The notes under the pieces are model-generated. The model ran no database searches, had not been told where the DNA came from, and saw only the letters and a program-made list of their open reading frames with translations. This document shows, piece by piece, positions 28,424-35,957 of a stretch of 64,000 nucleotides of DNA (position 1 is the stretch's first letter; each line of letters starts with the position of its first letter). The DNA lies in assembly GCF_009712605.1 (NCBI RefSeq), contig NZ_WASO01000001.1:496001-560000 (forward strand), read 5' to 3'. The stretch comes from Paludibacter sp. (GTDB lineage: Bacteria > Bacteroidota > Bacteroidia > Bacteroidales > Paludibacteraceae). Position numbers and translations under genes: made by a program.

Positions 28424-30847
28424 TTATCTTCCTGTCAGTTTGTACTCTGTATTCATGACAGTATTGAATGAGTACAGATAATACCCTTTTTCTTGTTTCT
28501 CGGTAACATCGGCACCGGTAATCGTCAGCGGTGTCTTGGAACGCAATTTACAAGGTTGTCCGGCCATCGATGTAATAGAGCCTGTTGTCAGCCTGCCATC
28601 ATTCCAAGAGAAGCTTACTTCGAAATTACCCCGTGCTTTCATTCCTTTCATAACTCCGCTTTTCCACTCGGAAGGTAGAGCCGGAAGTAAATCTATTTCG
28701 TTCAAATGGCTTTGAAGCAACATTTCTCCTACGCCTGATGCACCGCCAAAGTTGCCGTCGATCTGGAAGGGCGGGTGAGTGTCGAACAGGTTGTTGAGTG
28801 TCGATTTAGAGAGTTGCTCGCGATACATCTTGTAACTGTGATCGCCGTCGAACAGGCGGGCCCAGAAGTTTATTTTCCATGCTTTGCTCCAGCCTGTACC
28901 GCCGTCACCACGAATCTCAAGCGTTTTGCGGCAGGCGTTGGCAAGAGCCGGTGTGGTAATGGGCGAAATTTCACGTCCCGGATGGAGCCCGAAAAGGTGC
29001 GAGACATGGCGGTGTTGCGGGTCCACATCAGCGTAATCTTTTATCCACTCCTGAAGATTCCCTTTTTTGCCGATCTTCAACGGGCGCAGCTGATCCCGTT
29101 TTTCTCTCCATACTTTTTGTAGATCGGCGTCTGTGTTTAGCGTTTGCGAAGCTTCTATCAGGTTGTTGAAGATGTCCCACAAAATCTCCATGTCCATTGA
29201 AGAAGCGATGGTTACAACATTGATTTGTCCTTTTTCGTCTTTGTAGCTGTTTTCAGGAGAGGTAGATGGCGCCGTTACCAAATGCCCGTTTTTCTTTATC
29301 AACCAGTCCATACAAAAGTCGGCTGCCGATTTCATCAGCGGATAAGCTGTGTTTTTCAGGTACTCTTTGTCGCCGGTAAAACGGTAATGATCGTAGAGAT
29401 GTTGCGATAGCCAGGGAGAACCCATAGCCCAGTTTGCCCACATAGGATCTCCTTCTTTTCCTCCAACCGGATTGGCACTGGCCCAGATATCGGAGTTGTG
29501 ATGCACGGCCCAGCCTTTCATGTTGTAAAAATTGCGGGCTATATCTTTTCCGTTAACAGCGAGGTTTTCTATTTGATGGATGAGTGGTTCTGTTAATTCA
29601 GACAGATTCAGCATCTCGGCAGGCCAGTAATTCATCTGTAGGTTGATGTTGGTTGTGTAGTTACAATTCCATGGCGGACGTTGATCTTTATTCCATATTC
29701 CCTGTAGGTTAGCTGCCGTTCCACCCGGTCGCGAACAGGAAATAAGCAGATAACGTCCGAACTGGAAGTAGAGGGTTTCGAGCGAAGGATCTTTTTCTCC
29801 CGAAGCATACCGTTTCAGTCGTTCATCGGTCGGTTGGGTTTCCTTGCCGTTGCTTCCCAAATCGAGCGACATGCGGTTGAAAAATTGCGAATAGTCACGA
29901 ATGTGTTTCTCTTTTAGCTGATCAAACGAGAGTGATGTTGCTTTGTCGAGATAGTTTTTGCAGAGTGCATCTTCATCTTTCCCGTTGGTTTGTGGATCAT
30001 TTTTGAAGCCGTTGAAACTGGTAGCAGCCGAAACCAGCAGGACAACTTCGGAGGCATTGCTTACATGCAAACAGGGGTTGGTACTTACTTTTCCATCGCA
30101 ACTGACTACCCGTACCCGATACTGATACCGCATGCCTTTTTCTCCTTTGGAATTTGAGTAAACAATTGGGAAACGGCCTTCAAAAGGAAGAGAATAAGGT
30201 GCGGTTCCCTTGAGTATAAATTCGTTGTTACCTATAGCTGTGATGGAGGCCGCCGCAAATGGCGTGTTGCCCGTCAGATCGAAGGATAATTGTCTCTTTT
30301 TGGAAGCCGTCAGTCGAATAACGATCACTTGATCGGGGGCGGAGACGAAAAACTCTCTTTTGTATTCCACGCTGTCGATTCGGAATGTGGTGGTTGCTAT
30401 TGCTTTTGAAATATCGAGATCGCGGCAATATTCAACCGGAATGCCGTTGCGATGTTGCTGTATTTGCAGATTTCCCATTGGGAGAAAAGCCTGAACATCG
30501 GGCCCCTGAATGTTTTTCAGAATGGTCGTAGCTTCATTGTTTTTCCCCTGAAACAGTAGTTGTCGTACTTTAGGCAGAAAAGTCGGAGCGTCGGGTGTCG
30601 GATTGGTATTGGAGGGGACCCCCGACCAAAAAGAACCTTCGTTGAGATTCAATAATTCGTCTTTTACTCCGCCATACACCATCAGGCCTAATCGTCCGTT
30701 GCCCAGAGGCAGGGCTTCTTCGAATTTGGAAGCCGGTTGATTGTACCACAAACGGAGCGTTTCGGGTTTTTGTGCAGAGGAAAAGATGGAAAGAGCCAAA
30801 GCTGTGCAGCATAAAAATGCTTTGCGGAGTAGGTTCGTGTCAGTCAT
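28424..30847 (-). CDS. GH95 family glycoside hydrolase (alpha-L-fucosidase type)
   Basis: 807 aa from the ATG at 30847; an ORF extension upstream overlaps the Nudix promoter region and lacks a signal peptide. Signal peptide about residues 1-24 (FLCCTALALSIFSSAQ). GH95 N-domain: LWYNQPASKFEEALPLGNGR, then GGVKDELLNLNEGSFWSG. Catalytic barrel: NINLQMNYWPAEMLNLSE, HVSHLFGLHPG, GGTGWSKAWKINFWARLFDG and the acidic residue in FQIDGNFGGASGVGEML. The family removes terminal alpha-1,2-linked fucose (some members act on galactose) from host or plant glycans. It is not next to a SusCD pair, so no polysaccharide locus is evident. Divergent from the Nudix gene. Confidence 0.9.
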   Translation of the reverse strand: MTDTNLLRKAFLCCTALALSIFSSAQKPETLRLWYNQPASKFEEALPLGNGRLGLMVYGGVKDELLNLNEGSFWSGVPSNTNPTPDAPTFLPKVRQLLFQGKNNEATTILKNIQGPDVQAFLPMGNLQIQQHRNGIPVEYCRDLDISKAIATTTFRIDSVEYKREFFVSAPDQVIVIRLTASKKRQLSFDLTGNTPFAAASITAIGNNEFILKGTAPYSLPFEGRFPIVYSNSKGEKGMRYQYRVRVVSCDGKVSTNPCLHVSNASEVVLLVSAATSFNGFKNDPQTNGKDEDALCKNYLDKATSLSFDQLKEKHIRDYSQFFNRMSLDLGSNGKETQPTDERLKRYASGEKDPSLETLYFQFGRYLLISCSRPGGTAANLQGIWNKDQRPPWNCNYTTNINLQMNYWPAEMLNLSELTEPLIHQIENLAVNGKDIARNFYNMKGWAVHHNSDIWASANPVGGKEGDPMWANWAMGSPWLSQHLYDHYRFTGDKEYLKNTAYPLMKSAADFCMDWLIKKNGHLVTAPSTSPENSYKDEKGQINVVTIASSMDMEILWDIFNNLIEASQTLNTDADLQKVWREKRDQLRPLKIGKKGNLQEWIKDYADVDPQHRHVSHLFGLHPGREISPITTPALANACRKTLEIRGDGGTGWSKAWKINFWARLFDGDHSYKMYREQLSKSTLNNLFDTHPPFQIDGNFGGASGVGEMLLQSHLNEIDLLPALPSEWKSGVMKGMKARGNFEVSFSWNDGRLTTGSITSMAGQPCKLRSKTPLTITGADVTEKQEKGYYLYSFNTVMNTEYKLTGR

Positions 30848-30925
30848 GATTGCAAAATAGGAGTCAGGTAGAAATCGATAATGTTTATAATTGTCCGATT
30901 GCATTATTCTGTGACAAATATACAG

Positions 30926-30933
30926 TAAATTTG
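30926..30933 (+). promoter_or_regulatory. -7 element for the Nudix gene
   Basis: TAAATTTG matches TAnnTTTG, 46 bp before the preferred start; the nearest upstream TTG is 24 bp away. Confidence 0.4.
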
Positions 30934-30978
30934 CTGAAGCATTCATCAATTGTGTCTCTCAAAATTGAACCTAAAACT

Positions 30979-31509
30979 ATGAGTCATTGTCTTGACCTTT
31001 TTCGTTTTTGCCCGGTATGCGGGTCGCAACATTTCAACGTCAATAATGTGAAATCAAAAAAATGTGCCGATTGCGGTTTTGTTTATTATCTCAATCCGTC
31101 GGCAGCTACGGCGGCTTTCATCGAAAATGAAAAGGGTGAGTTGCTGGTGTGTCGCAGAGGAAAAGAGCCAGAGAAAGGGACGTTCGATTTGCCGGGTGGT
31201 TTTACCGACATGGAGGAAACCTGTGCTGAGACCATCGCCCGTGAAATCAAGGAAGAACTCAATTTGTCTGTGGATCGTTCGGAGATTCTTTTTTCACTGC
31301 CCAACTGGTATTGCTACTTAGGGATGAATATTCCCACGCTCGATTTCTTTTTTCGTTGTCAGGTGAGCGATTTTTCCGGTTTGAAAGCCGCAGACGATGT
31401 GGCAGAAGCATTCTTTATTAAGCCCGAAGAAATCGATCCGGAACTGTTTGGCTTGGCATCTATCCGCAAGGCGGTGACGATGTATAAGTTGAAGATAAAA
31501 GGTGATTAG
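30979..31509 (+). CDS. Nudix hydrolase with N-terminal zinc ribbon
   Basis: 176 aa from ATG 30979 (MSHCLDLFRFCPVCGSQHFN); the longer reading from 30850 overlaps the GH95 start and adds non-family sequence. Zinc ribbon CPVCGS plus CADCG (about residues 11-35). Nudix box GGFTDMEETCAETIAREIKE then ELNL (about 72-95) carries the metal-binding glutamates. The arrangement resembles NudC-like or ADP-ribose/NAD pyrophosphatases; the substrate is not decided by the motif. It may co-operate in transcription with the membrane protein genes 12 bp downstream. Confidence 0.85.
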   Translation: MSHCLDLFRFCPVCGSQHFNVNNVKSKKCADCGFVYYLNPSAATAAFIENEKGELLVCRRGKEPEKGTFDLPGGFTDMEETCAETIAREIKEELNLSVDRSEILFSLPNWYCYLGMNIPTLDFFFRCQVSDFSGLKAADDVAEAFFIKPEEIDPELFGLASIRKAVTMYKLKIKGD

Positions 31510-31521
31510 TGATAACGATTT

Positions 31522-31764
31522 ATGGAGACTGAACGTAAGAATAAAGATAAAATCTCATTGTTGTTAGGCAACAGATGGGTTGTTTTTTTTCTAGGACCCA
31601 TTGTGTTTTTCTATGTCATTTTATTGACACGAATGTATAATATCTCAGGTTCGGAAAAGGAAAAGAATGGTCATGACTCCCGTATTGTTTTGATCTCTTT
31701 CTTAGGGACCTTGTTTTATTTGCTTTTGGGGTATGCAATTTTCAAATTAATGAAATGGAATTGA
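31522..31764 (+). CDS. small membrane protein, unknown function
   Basis: 80 aa with two membrane segments: about 18-36 (WVVFFLGPIVFFYVILLT) and 57-76 (IVLISFLGTLFYLLLGYAIF), separated by a charged loop (SEKEKNGHDSR). No recognised family. Tightly placed, 12 bp after Nudix and 1 bp before the DUF456 gene, so it is probably translated as part of the same transcript. Confidence 0.65.
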   Translation: METERKNKDKISLLLGNRWVVFFLGPIVFFYVILLTRMYNISGSEKEKNGHDSRIVLISFLGTLFYLLLGYAIFKLMKWN

Positions 31765-31765
31765 G

Positions 31766-32242
31766 ATGGATACTATTCTGATTATTATTGGCATCTTATT
31801 ATTGTTGGGGAGTTTTGCTGGAAGCATCCTTCCATTTTTGCCGGGGCCTCCGTTGGCCTATATAAGCTTAATTCTGTTGCAGTTGACGAACCGGCATCCT
31901 TTTCCGGTGACTTTTTTGGTAGCGTGGGCTGTGGTGACGGCAGCGGTAGTAGTACTCGAATATATGATTCCTATCTGGGGAACAAAAAAATTTGGTGGAA
32001 CAAAGGGTGGTACTCGAGGAGCAACGGTCGGATTGATCGTCGGATTGTTTATTCCGCCATGGGGCTTCGTGATAGGGCCTTTTGTGGGAGCTTTTATTGG
32101 TGAACTGATGAACCGGCAGGATTCCCAAAAGGCTTTCCGTTCGGCAATTGGTTCATTTATCGGATTTCTGGCGGGTACCGTCGTGAAGATTGTGCTTTGT
32201 CTTGTGATGGCATTTTATTTTGTCAAAGAAGTAATTGTTTGA
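31766..32242 (+). CDS. DUF456 family membrane protein
   Basis: 158 aa. Hydrophobic with three to four helices, opening MDTILIIIGILLLLGSFAGS and ILPFLPGPPLAYISL. The glycine-rich GTKGGTRGATVGLIVGLFIP and GPFVGAFIGELM repeats are characteristic of DUF456. Function unknown. One base separates it from the preceding membrane protein gene. Confidence 0.8.
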   Translation: MDTILIIIGILLLLGSFAGSILPFLPGPPLAYISLILLQLTNRHPFPVTFLVAWAVVTAAVVVLEYMIPIWGTKKFGGTKGGTRGATVGLIVGLFIPPWGFVIGPFVGAFIGELMNRQDSQKAFRSAIGSFIGFLAGTVVKIVLCLVMAFYFVKEVIV

Positions 32243-32347
32243 TGGATCACTATTTGGAGATCAATGGAAATGTTCTATACAACTGAATGTGATTCTTGGA
32301 AATAGAAATAGTAACCGGATTTATTCATCTAAAATAAAATTGAAACA

Positions 32348-32755
32348 ATGGGATTACAAGTTCAAAACAGAGAAGAGATTGCGGCAACGATTATTGCCAT
32401 GGAGAAAGCGGCTCTTGACCAATGGGGCAACGGGAATCCTGACGGTTTTCTGGATATTTCAGCTCCGGATGTGGTTTATTTTGATCCTTTCGTGGAAAAA
32501 CGGTTGGACGGAATTGACCAGTTAAGGGCGTTGTATGATAGCATCAGAGGACAAGTGCATACTGACCGGTACGAGTTACTGAATCCTCACGTCCAGGCTA
32601 CTGATGCGATGGCTGTGCTTACGTTCAACTACGAAGGATATGTAAATGAAACGGTTTACAAGTGGAACTGCACCGAAGTATATCGTCGGGAGGAAACTGG
32701 CGAGTGGAGAATTGTACAAACCCATTGGTCGCCGGTGAGACCGCAATTGAAATAA
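32348..32755 (+). CDS. NTF2-like (SnoaL/DUF4440) domain protein
   Basis: 135 aa, a single cone-shaped alpha+beta fold: helical start REEIAATIIAMEKAALDQWG, DISAPDVVYFDPFVEKRLDG, and C-terminal strands WNCTEVYRREETGEWRIVQT HWS. No signal peptide. NTF2-like proteins bind small ligands or act as isomerase-like enzymes; the role here is unknown. Confidence 0.7.
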   Translation: MGLQVQNREEIAATIIAMEKAALDQWGNGNPDGFLDISAPDVVYFDPFVEKRLDGIDQLRALYDSIRGQVHTDRYELLNPHVQATDAMAVLTFNYEGYVNETVYKWNCTEVYRREETGEWRIVQTHWSPVRPQLK

Positions 32756-32796
32756 ATGTAGGTTAATTGTCTGTAAATTAATATTAAAACGGGATT

Positions 32797-33132
32797 ATGG
32801 ATTGGAAAGATAAACTCGGCGGATTGAAAGAGGTATTACCGGAAGGAGAAAATATGCCAGAGGTAGAACAGGTAACTTCGGTTGTAAAAAAGCAATCAGA
32901 ACCTTTGCGGGTGGAAATGGACAAGCGAAATGGTAAGCCGGCCACTATTATCTCGAATTTTTTCGGAGGTGATGAAGAGCTGAAAGAGCTGGGAAAAACC
33001 CTGAAAGTGAAATGCGGAGCAGGTGGTTCTGCGCGTGATGGCGAAATACTGGTGCAAGGTGACTTCCGTGTAAAAATAGCCGAAATGCTTTTGACGATGG
33101 GCTACAAAGTGAAGAAAATCAATTTTAAATAG
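32797..33132 (+). CDS. SUI1/YciH family translation factor
   Basis: 111 aa, typical YciH size. The SUI1 domain occupies residues 35-111: LRVEMDKRNGKPATIISNF, then KTLKVKCGAGGSARDGEILV and GDFRVKIAEMLLTMGYKVKK. It resembles eIF1 and in bacteria YciH, which promotes accurate start selection or stress repression in studied species. Followed by a terminator, so it closes the plus-strand run. Confidence 0.88.
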   Translation: MDWKDKLGGLKEVLPEGENMPEVEQVTSVVKKQSEPLRVEMDKRNGKPATIISNFFGGDEELKELGKTLKVKCGAGGSARDGEILVQGDFRVKIAEMLLTMGYKVKKINFK

Positions 33133-33149
33133 TTTGGATTTTATACGAG

Positions 33150-33188
33150 AACCGATCCGATGGCATACTGTCGTTGGATCGGTTTTTT
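33150..33188 (+). terminator. intrinsic terminator after the SUI1 gene
   Basis: AACCGATCC / GGATCGGTT, 17-nt loop, then TTTTTTA; the convergent gene ends at 33200, so it may act for both. Confidence 0.8.
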
Positions 33189-33199
33189 ATTTCTCAAAG

Positions 33200-33733
33200 C
33201 TATGCTCCTTTTTCGCCAACAAACTGATCGTTTTTGTTTTTGAACAGGACATTGAAGGTGGTTAGGCTGCCGTAGCAACGGGTGATGTATTGTTGTAGCT
33301 CTACTTTATCTTCGTCGGTGAGATTGCTGGCGTTGATCTTAGCTTCGAGCACTCGCAACCGGTCGCGCACCATCACTATTTTGTGAAAGAAGGTTTCGAG
33401 CGGAATTTCTTTTTCTTTGGTCTCTTTGTCACCGGGAATCAGAATCATCTTTCCATTATTCCACCGCTGTCCCAGCTCCGTTTTTTCGGTGATATCGCTG
33501 AATCGTTGCAATACCCGGATCAGGCTCTTCTCAATTTTTTCGTAAGTAGCCAGATCGGACGGTGTTTCTATAGCTTCAATCACTTCCCAGGCCGTGTAGT
33601 CACGGGCAATAATGCGAACACCGCAATCGATAAAACATATTTCGTAGGCATCGGAACGGAGCTGTACCACAGCGCCTTTACCAAATTGCGGATGTTTCAC
33701 GCGGGAGCCGACTCCCAATATTATTTCAGACAT
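33200..33733 (-). CDS. conserved hypothetical protein with KOW/Tudor-like N-terminus
   Basis: 177 aa. Residues 8-22, GSRVKHPQFGKGAVV, look like the small beta-barrel motif (G-x-V-x-H-x-x-F-G-x-G-x-V) seen at the C-terminus of UvrD helicases, followed by a barrel-like region to about 55. The rest is helical and charged (EVIEAIETPSDLATYEKI, RVLEAKINASNL). I do not recognise the family; a nucleic-acid or polymerase contact is an inference from the barrel motif. No signal peptide. Confidence 0.6.
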   Translation of the reverse strand: MSEIILGVGSRVKHPQFGKGAVVQLRSDAYEICFIDCGVRIIARDYTAWEVIEAIETPSDLATYEKIEKSLIRVLQRFSDITEKTELGQRWNNGKMILIPGDKETKEKEIPLETFFHKIVMVRDRLRVLEAKINASNLTDEDKVELQQYITRCYGSLTTFNVLFKNKNDQFVGEKGA

Positions 33734-33776
33734 AATGATATTGATTTAGAAGGTTAAAAAGTTTATATTCAATTTA

Positions 33777-33807
33777 GTAAGGATTTCGCTCAAAGCGAAG
33801 CCCTTAC
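33777..33807. repeat. 14-bp stem inverted repeat
   Basis: GTAAGGATTTCGCT / AGCGAAGCCCTTAC around a CAA loop (one mismatch), between the KOW-like gene and the BFD-like gene. No T-run; it may help terminate the BFD-like gene. Confidence 0.55.
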
Positions 33808-33823
33808 TGGCTGAAACTTATTG

Positions 33824-34000
33824 TTATTGGTTTTGTTTTGCCAGAATGTTCCGTATCTCAGGAATACAGCGCCCGCAAATAATGCCGGCTTTGAGTGCGT
33901 TCTGTATTTCGGCTACGGAGGTATATCTGTGTTGGCAGATGGCATCGGTAATTTCGTTCTTCGAAACGTTGTTGCAGTGGCAAATTTCCAGGTCTTCCAT
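33824..34000 (-). CDS. BFD-like [2Fe-2S] protein, copy 1
   Basis: 58 aa, too short for common gene calls. It reads MEDLEICHCNNVSKNEITDA and ends with KAGIICGRCIPEIRNILAKQ; four cysteines in CHC and CGRC form the [2Fe-2S] site of bacterioferritin-associated ferredoxin. In other species BFD delivers electrons to release iron from bacterioferritin, but no ferritin gene is adjacent. A well-formed promoter lies upstream (34024-34053). A similar gene lies at 47504-47674. Confidence 0.75.
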   Translation of the reverse strand: MEDLEICHCNNVSKNEITDAICQHRYTSVAEIQNALKAGIICGRCIPEIRNILAKQNQ

Positions 34001-34023
34001 ATTTTGAGAGGTTTTTTATTACA

Positions 34024-34053
34024 CAAATATATTCTATTTCCGGCAGGAAACAA
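34024..34053 (-). promoter_or_regulatory. promoter of BFD-like gene 1
   Basis: TTG (34051-34053), exactly 19 bp, TATATTTG (34024-34031), 23 bp before the start codon; close to consensus. Confidence 0.75.
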
Positions 34054-34055
34054 AG

Positions 34056-34083
34056 AAGAGACGTGGTATGCCACGTCTCTTCA
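34056..34083 (-). terminator. hairpin terminator after the ECF sigma operon
   Basis: GAAGAGACGTGG / CCACGTCTCTTC, 12-bp perfect stem, 4-nt loop, then TTTG; the T-tail is weak. Abuts the BFD promoter, separating the two units. Confidence 0.65.
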
Positions 34084-34102
34084 AACTATCGGATAAAGAG
34101 CT

Positions 34103-34474
34103 TTAATGTCCTGCTTCTTTGAATCTCTTTTTGTGCCAACGAGAACGGAAGAGGTGATCGAGCCCGAATAGCACCATCACCAGAAAAGCTATATAGAAAC
34201 AAAAACCGTATTGCGAGAGAGCCTCAGAGGTGATATGCAGAGCCGGCGTGCGGAAGGTCAGTGTCGAAAGTGAATCCCATAGTAGGTAAACGGCCATGGC
34301 GATCAGGCTCAGCGAAACGAAAGATATGAGACATATGTTGAGAATGAAGGCTTGTCTCTTTTTTTTCGCTTCGGCAAGAAAAATCTTCTCCATCATCCGA
34401 CTGTTGAAACCGTCGGGAAGAGTAAATTCGGAGCGCCTTTTCAGAACCTTTGCTATTGCTTTGTCGTGCTTCAT
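34103..34474 (-). CDS. two-pass membrane protein, probable anti-sigma partner
   Basis: 123 aa. Cytosolic N-terminal stretch (about 1-38, MKHDKAIAKVLKRRSEFTLP), then membrane segments about 41-65 (AFILNICLISFVSLSLIAM) and 88-108 (YGFCFYIAFLVMVLFGL), ending in basic residues. Its start overlaps the sigma factor stop by 4 bp (ATGA), which suggests translational coupling. Position and topology suggest an anti-sigma or signalling partner. I see no zinc-binding ZAS motif, so this role is inferred from context. Confidence 0.65.
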   Translation of the reverse strand: MKHDKAIAKVLKRRSEFTLPDGFNSRMMEKIFLAEAKKKRQAFILNICLISFVSLSLIAMAVYLLWDSLSTLTFRTPALHITSEALSQYGFCFYIAFLVMVLFGLDHLFRSRWHKKRFKEAGH

Positions 34475-35025
34475 TGTGCTTGTTGTTTGTTGATTAATAC
34501 GTACAATTTCTTACGTATCCGAAAGAGTTTGATCTTGACATTGTCGGCCGTCAGTTCCATGATGGCAGCGATTTCGGCAACCGGTTTGTCCTCCGTATAG
34601 TATAACGTGATCAGAGCTCTTTCTTCCAGATTGAGTTTTTCGAGGGCAATCTCCAGCTTCCGGAGCAACTCTTCGTTTTCTTCTTCGAAAACGGCGTCGG
34701 CCTCTTCGTCGGCAACACGGGCAAGCATTGTTTCGTCGATCAGAGGGAAAACAATCTTGCTCTTCCGAGTGGCCGATACCGCCGTGTTGTAGGCAATGCG
34801 GAACAGCCAGGTAGAAAAACTGCAATCACCTTTGAAGGTGTCGAGTTTTCGGAATGCTTTCAGGAACGTATCCTGCGTCAGCTCTTCGGCATCTTCTTTC
34901 GACGGGATAATGCGGGCGATCAGCGAATAGATAACATTGCTATAACGGTTGAGGAGATAAGAAAACTGGTTCGTCTCTCCTTGCCGTATACGCTCGATGA
35001 TCTGTAATTCGTCCCGATTATCCAT
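34471..35025 (-). CDS. ECF-type sigma-70 factor
   Basis: 184 aa. Region 2 (about 20-90): NVIYSLIARIIPSKEDAEEL, TQDTFLKAFRKLDTF and STWLFRIAYNTAVSATRK. A short acidic linker (DEEADAVFEEENEELL). Region 4 (about 125-180) with LEERALITLYYTEDKPVAEI and the helix-turn-helix AAIMELTADNVKIKLFRIRK. No region 1.1 or 3, so group IV (ECF). Its own promoter and both divergent promoters carry the same TGTAAC-N16-CGTC boxes, consistent with autoregulation. It is translationally coupled to the membrane protein gene downstream. Confidence 0.93.
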   Translation of the reverse strand: MDNRDELQIIERIRQGETNQFSYLLNRYSNVIYSLIARIIPSKEDAEELTQDTFLKAFRKLDTFKGDCSFSTWLFRIAYNTAVSATRKSKIVFPLIDETMLARVADEEADAVFEEENEELLRKLEIALEKLNLEERALITLYYTEDKPVAEIAAIMELTADNVKIKLFRIRKKLYVLINKQQAQ

Positions 35026-35035
35026 ATATTCGTTA

Positions 35036-35061
35036 GACGCAAGGGTGCCGTTTCGGTTACA
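35036..35061 (-). promoter_or_regulatory. ECF-type promoter of the sigma factor gene
   Basis: On the minus strand TGTAAC (35056-35061), 16-bp spacer, CGTC (35036-35039), 11 bp before the sigma start codon. The transcript would be nearly leaderless. Same spacing as the two promoters on the other strand. Confidence 0.7.
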
Positions 35062-35094
35062 CGTTGTGCGAAAAAAAATAAATCTGTCGCAAAG

Positions 35095-35120
35095 TGTAAC
35101 TAATCGTGCGAAGTTGCGTC
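35095..35120 (+). promoter_or_regulatory. ECF-type promoter of the 19-residue peptide gene
   Basis: TGTAAC (35095-35100), 16 bp, CGTC (35117-35120); 47 bp from the CGTC start to the ATG at 35164. Confidence 0.7.
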
Positions 35121-35163
35121 AAATATTGCAAAGGACAAAATTAATTGCTTAAACCAACCGATC

Positions 35164-35223
35164 ATGACAAACCTGTTTTTATTTCTGCTTTTTTTGTGGC
35201 TTATCCTGACTGGCGCTGTTTAA
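35164..35223 (+). CDS. possible 19-residue membrane peptide
   Basis: ATG to TAA encoding MTNLFLFLLFLWLILTGAV, almost entirely one membrane span. Its promoter and start lie in the first copy of a tandemly duplicated segment; the second copy starts the DUF6249-like gene (residue-by-residue similarity at the start is weak). It may be a real micropeptide or the truncated remains of the duplicated gene. Confidence 0.4.
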   Translation: MTNLFLFLLFLWLILTGAV

Positions 35224-35277
35224 TAAGTTGCCCGGAGAGGTTTCCCTGTCTTGGGGAAAAAGAAAATTTGCCAAATG

Positions 35278-35303
35278 TGTAACCGATCTGCAATCGTTGC
35301 GTC
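35278..35303 (+). promoter_or_regulatory. ECF-type promoter of the DUF6249-like gene
   Basis: TGTAAC (35278-35283), 16 bp, CGTC (35300-35303); 48 bp from CGTC to the ATG at 35348. Flanking GTTGCGTCAAA is shared with the previous promoter. Confidence 0.7.
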
Positions 35304-35347
35304 AAACATAGCAAAGAACGAAAATATTCACCTAAACTTACACGATT

Positions 35348-35767
35348 ATGATGGACTTTATTACAATCCCTTTGGTAGTGGGGATGATTACTCTGGGTAT
35401 CTACAAACTGTTCGAACTCTTTGTGAAGAAAAAAGAACGGCTCACGATTATCGAAAAATTGGGCGATAAGCTCGATATTTCGGTGATGCAAACCAAACTG
35501 TCGTTGCCGGTGCGCATCGAAGGTCAATTCAATTTTGGTACGCTGAAAGTGGCTTGCCTTCTTCTGGGCGTCGGGTTGGGACTACTTGTAGGTTATTTTA
35601 TCTGTCTCAATACGATTCCAGGGTTCAATTTCGAGAGTATTGGAAATCAGGGCTATCAAGCCTCTGGTGTTATTTACGGTGCGTCGGTACTGTTGTTCGG
35701 TGGGCTGGGCTTGTTGGTTGCTTTTATTGTAGAACTGAAATTCTTGAAGAAGAAAAAAGAAGAATAG
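35348..35767 (+). CDS. DUF6249-like membrane protein
   Basis: 139 aa. One membrane segment near the start (about 4-24, FITIPLVVGMITLGIYKLF), then KKKERLTIIEKLGDKLD, and two further spans at about 68-87 (VACLLLGVGLGLLVGYFICL) and 108-130 (GASVLLFGGLGLLVAFIVEL) with a Lys-rich tail. Function unknown. The ECF-type promoter suggests it belongs to the sigma factor's regulon, perhaps as a sensor or target at the membrane. A second ATG one codon later is equally plausible. Confidence 0.65.
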   Translation: MMDFITIPLVVGMITLGIYKLFELFVKKKERLTIIEKLGDKLDISVMQTKLSLPVRIEGQFNFGTLKVACLLLGVGLGLLVGYFICLNTIPGFNFESIGNQGYQASGVIYGASVLLFGGLGLLVAFIVELKFLKKKKEE

Positions 35768-35802
35768 ACAGGATCGAAAAAAGATGATAATTTGTTGAAT
35801 CG

Positions 35803-35841
35803 AATCGCGGGGTCGCCAATGGAGATCCCGCGATTGGTTTT
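35803..35841 (+). terminator. intrinsic terminator of the DUF6249-like gene
   Basis: AATCGCGGG / CCCGCGATT, 15-nt loop, then GGTTTTTA, 35 bp past the stop. Confidence 0.8.
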
Positions 35842-35957
35842 TAAAATGGCAAGGTATATCAAAACTCATTGTTATCATAAAAGAGTCTCGTCGGTTTTGT
35901 CTGTTAAGCTAAGGATTTCAAGCGTTCGGATTGTCGCTTAACTTCTGTGTCAATATG

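Noticed and set aside
30848-30949. Longer start for the GH95 gene
   Set aside because: The upstream codons overlap the Nudix promoter region and displace the signal peptide from the N-terminus; ATG 30847 fits a secreted enzyme.
32235-32525. ORF of 96 aa overlapping the NTF2-like gene
   Set aside because: Shadow frame of the NTF2-like gene; no family features.
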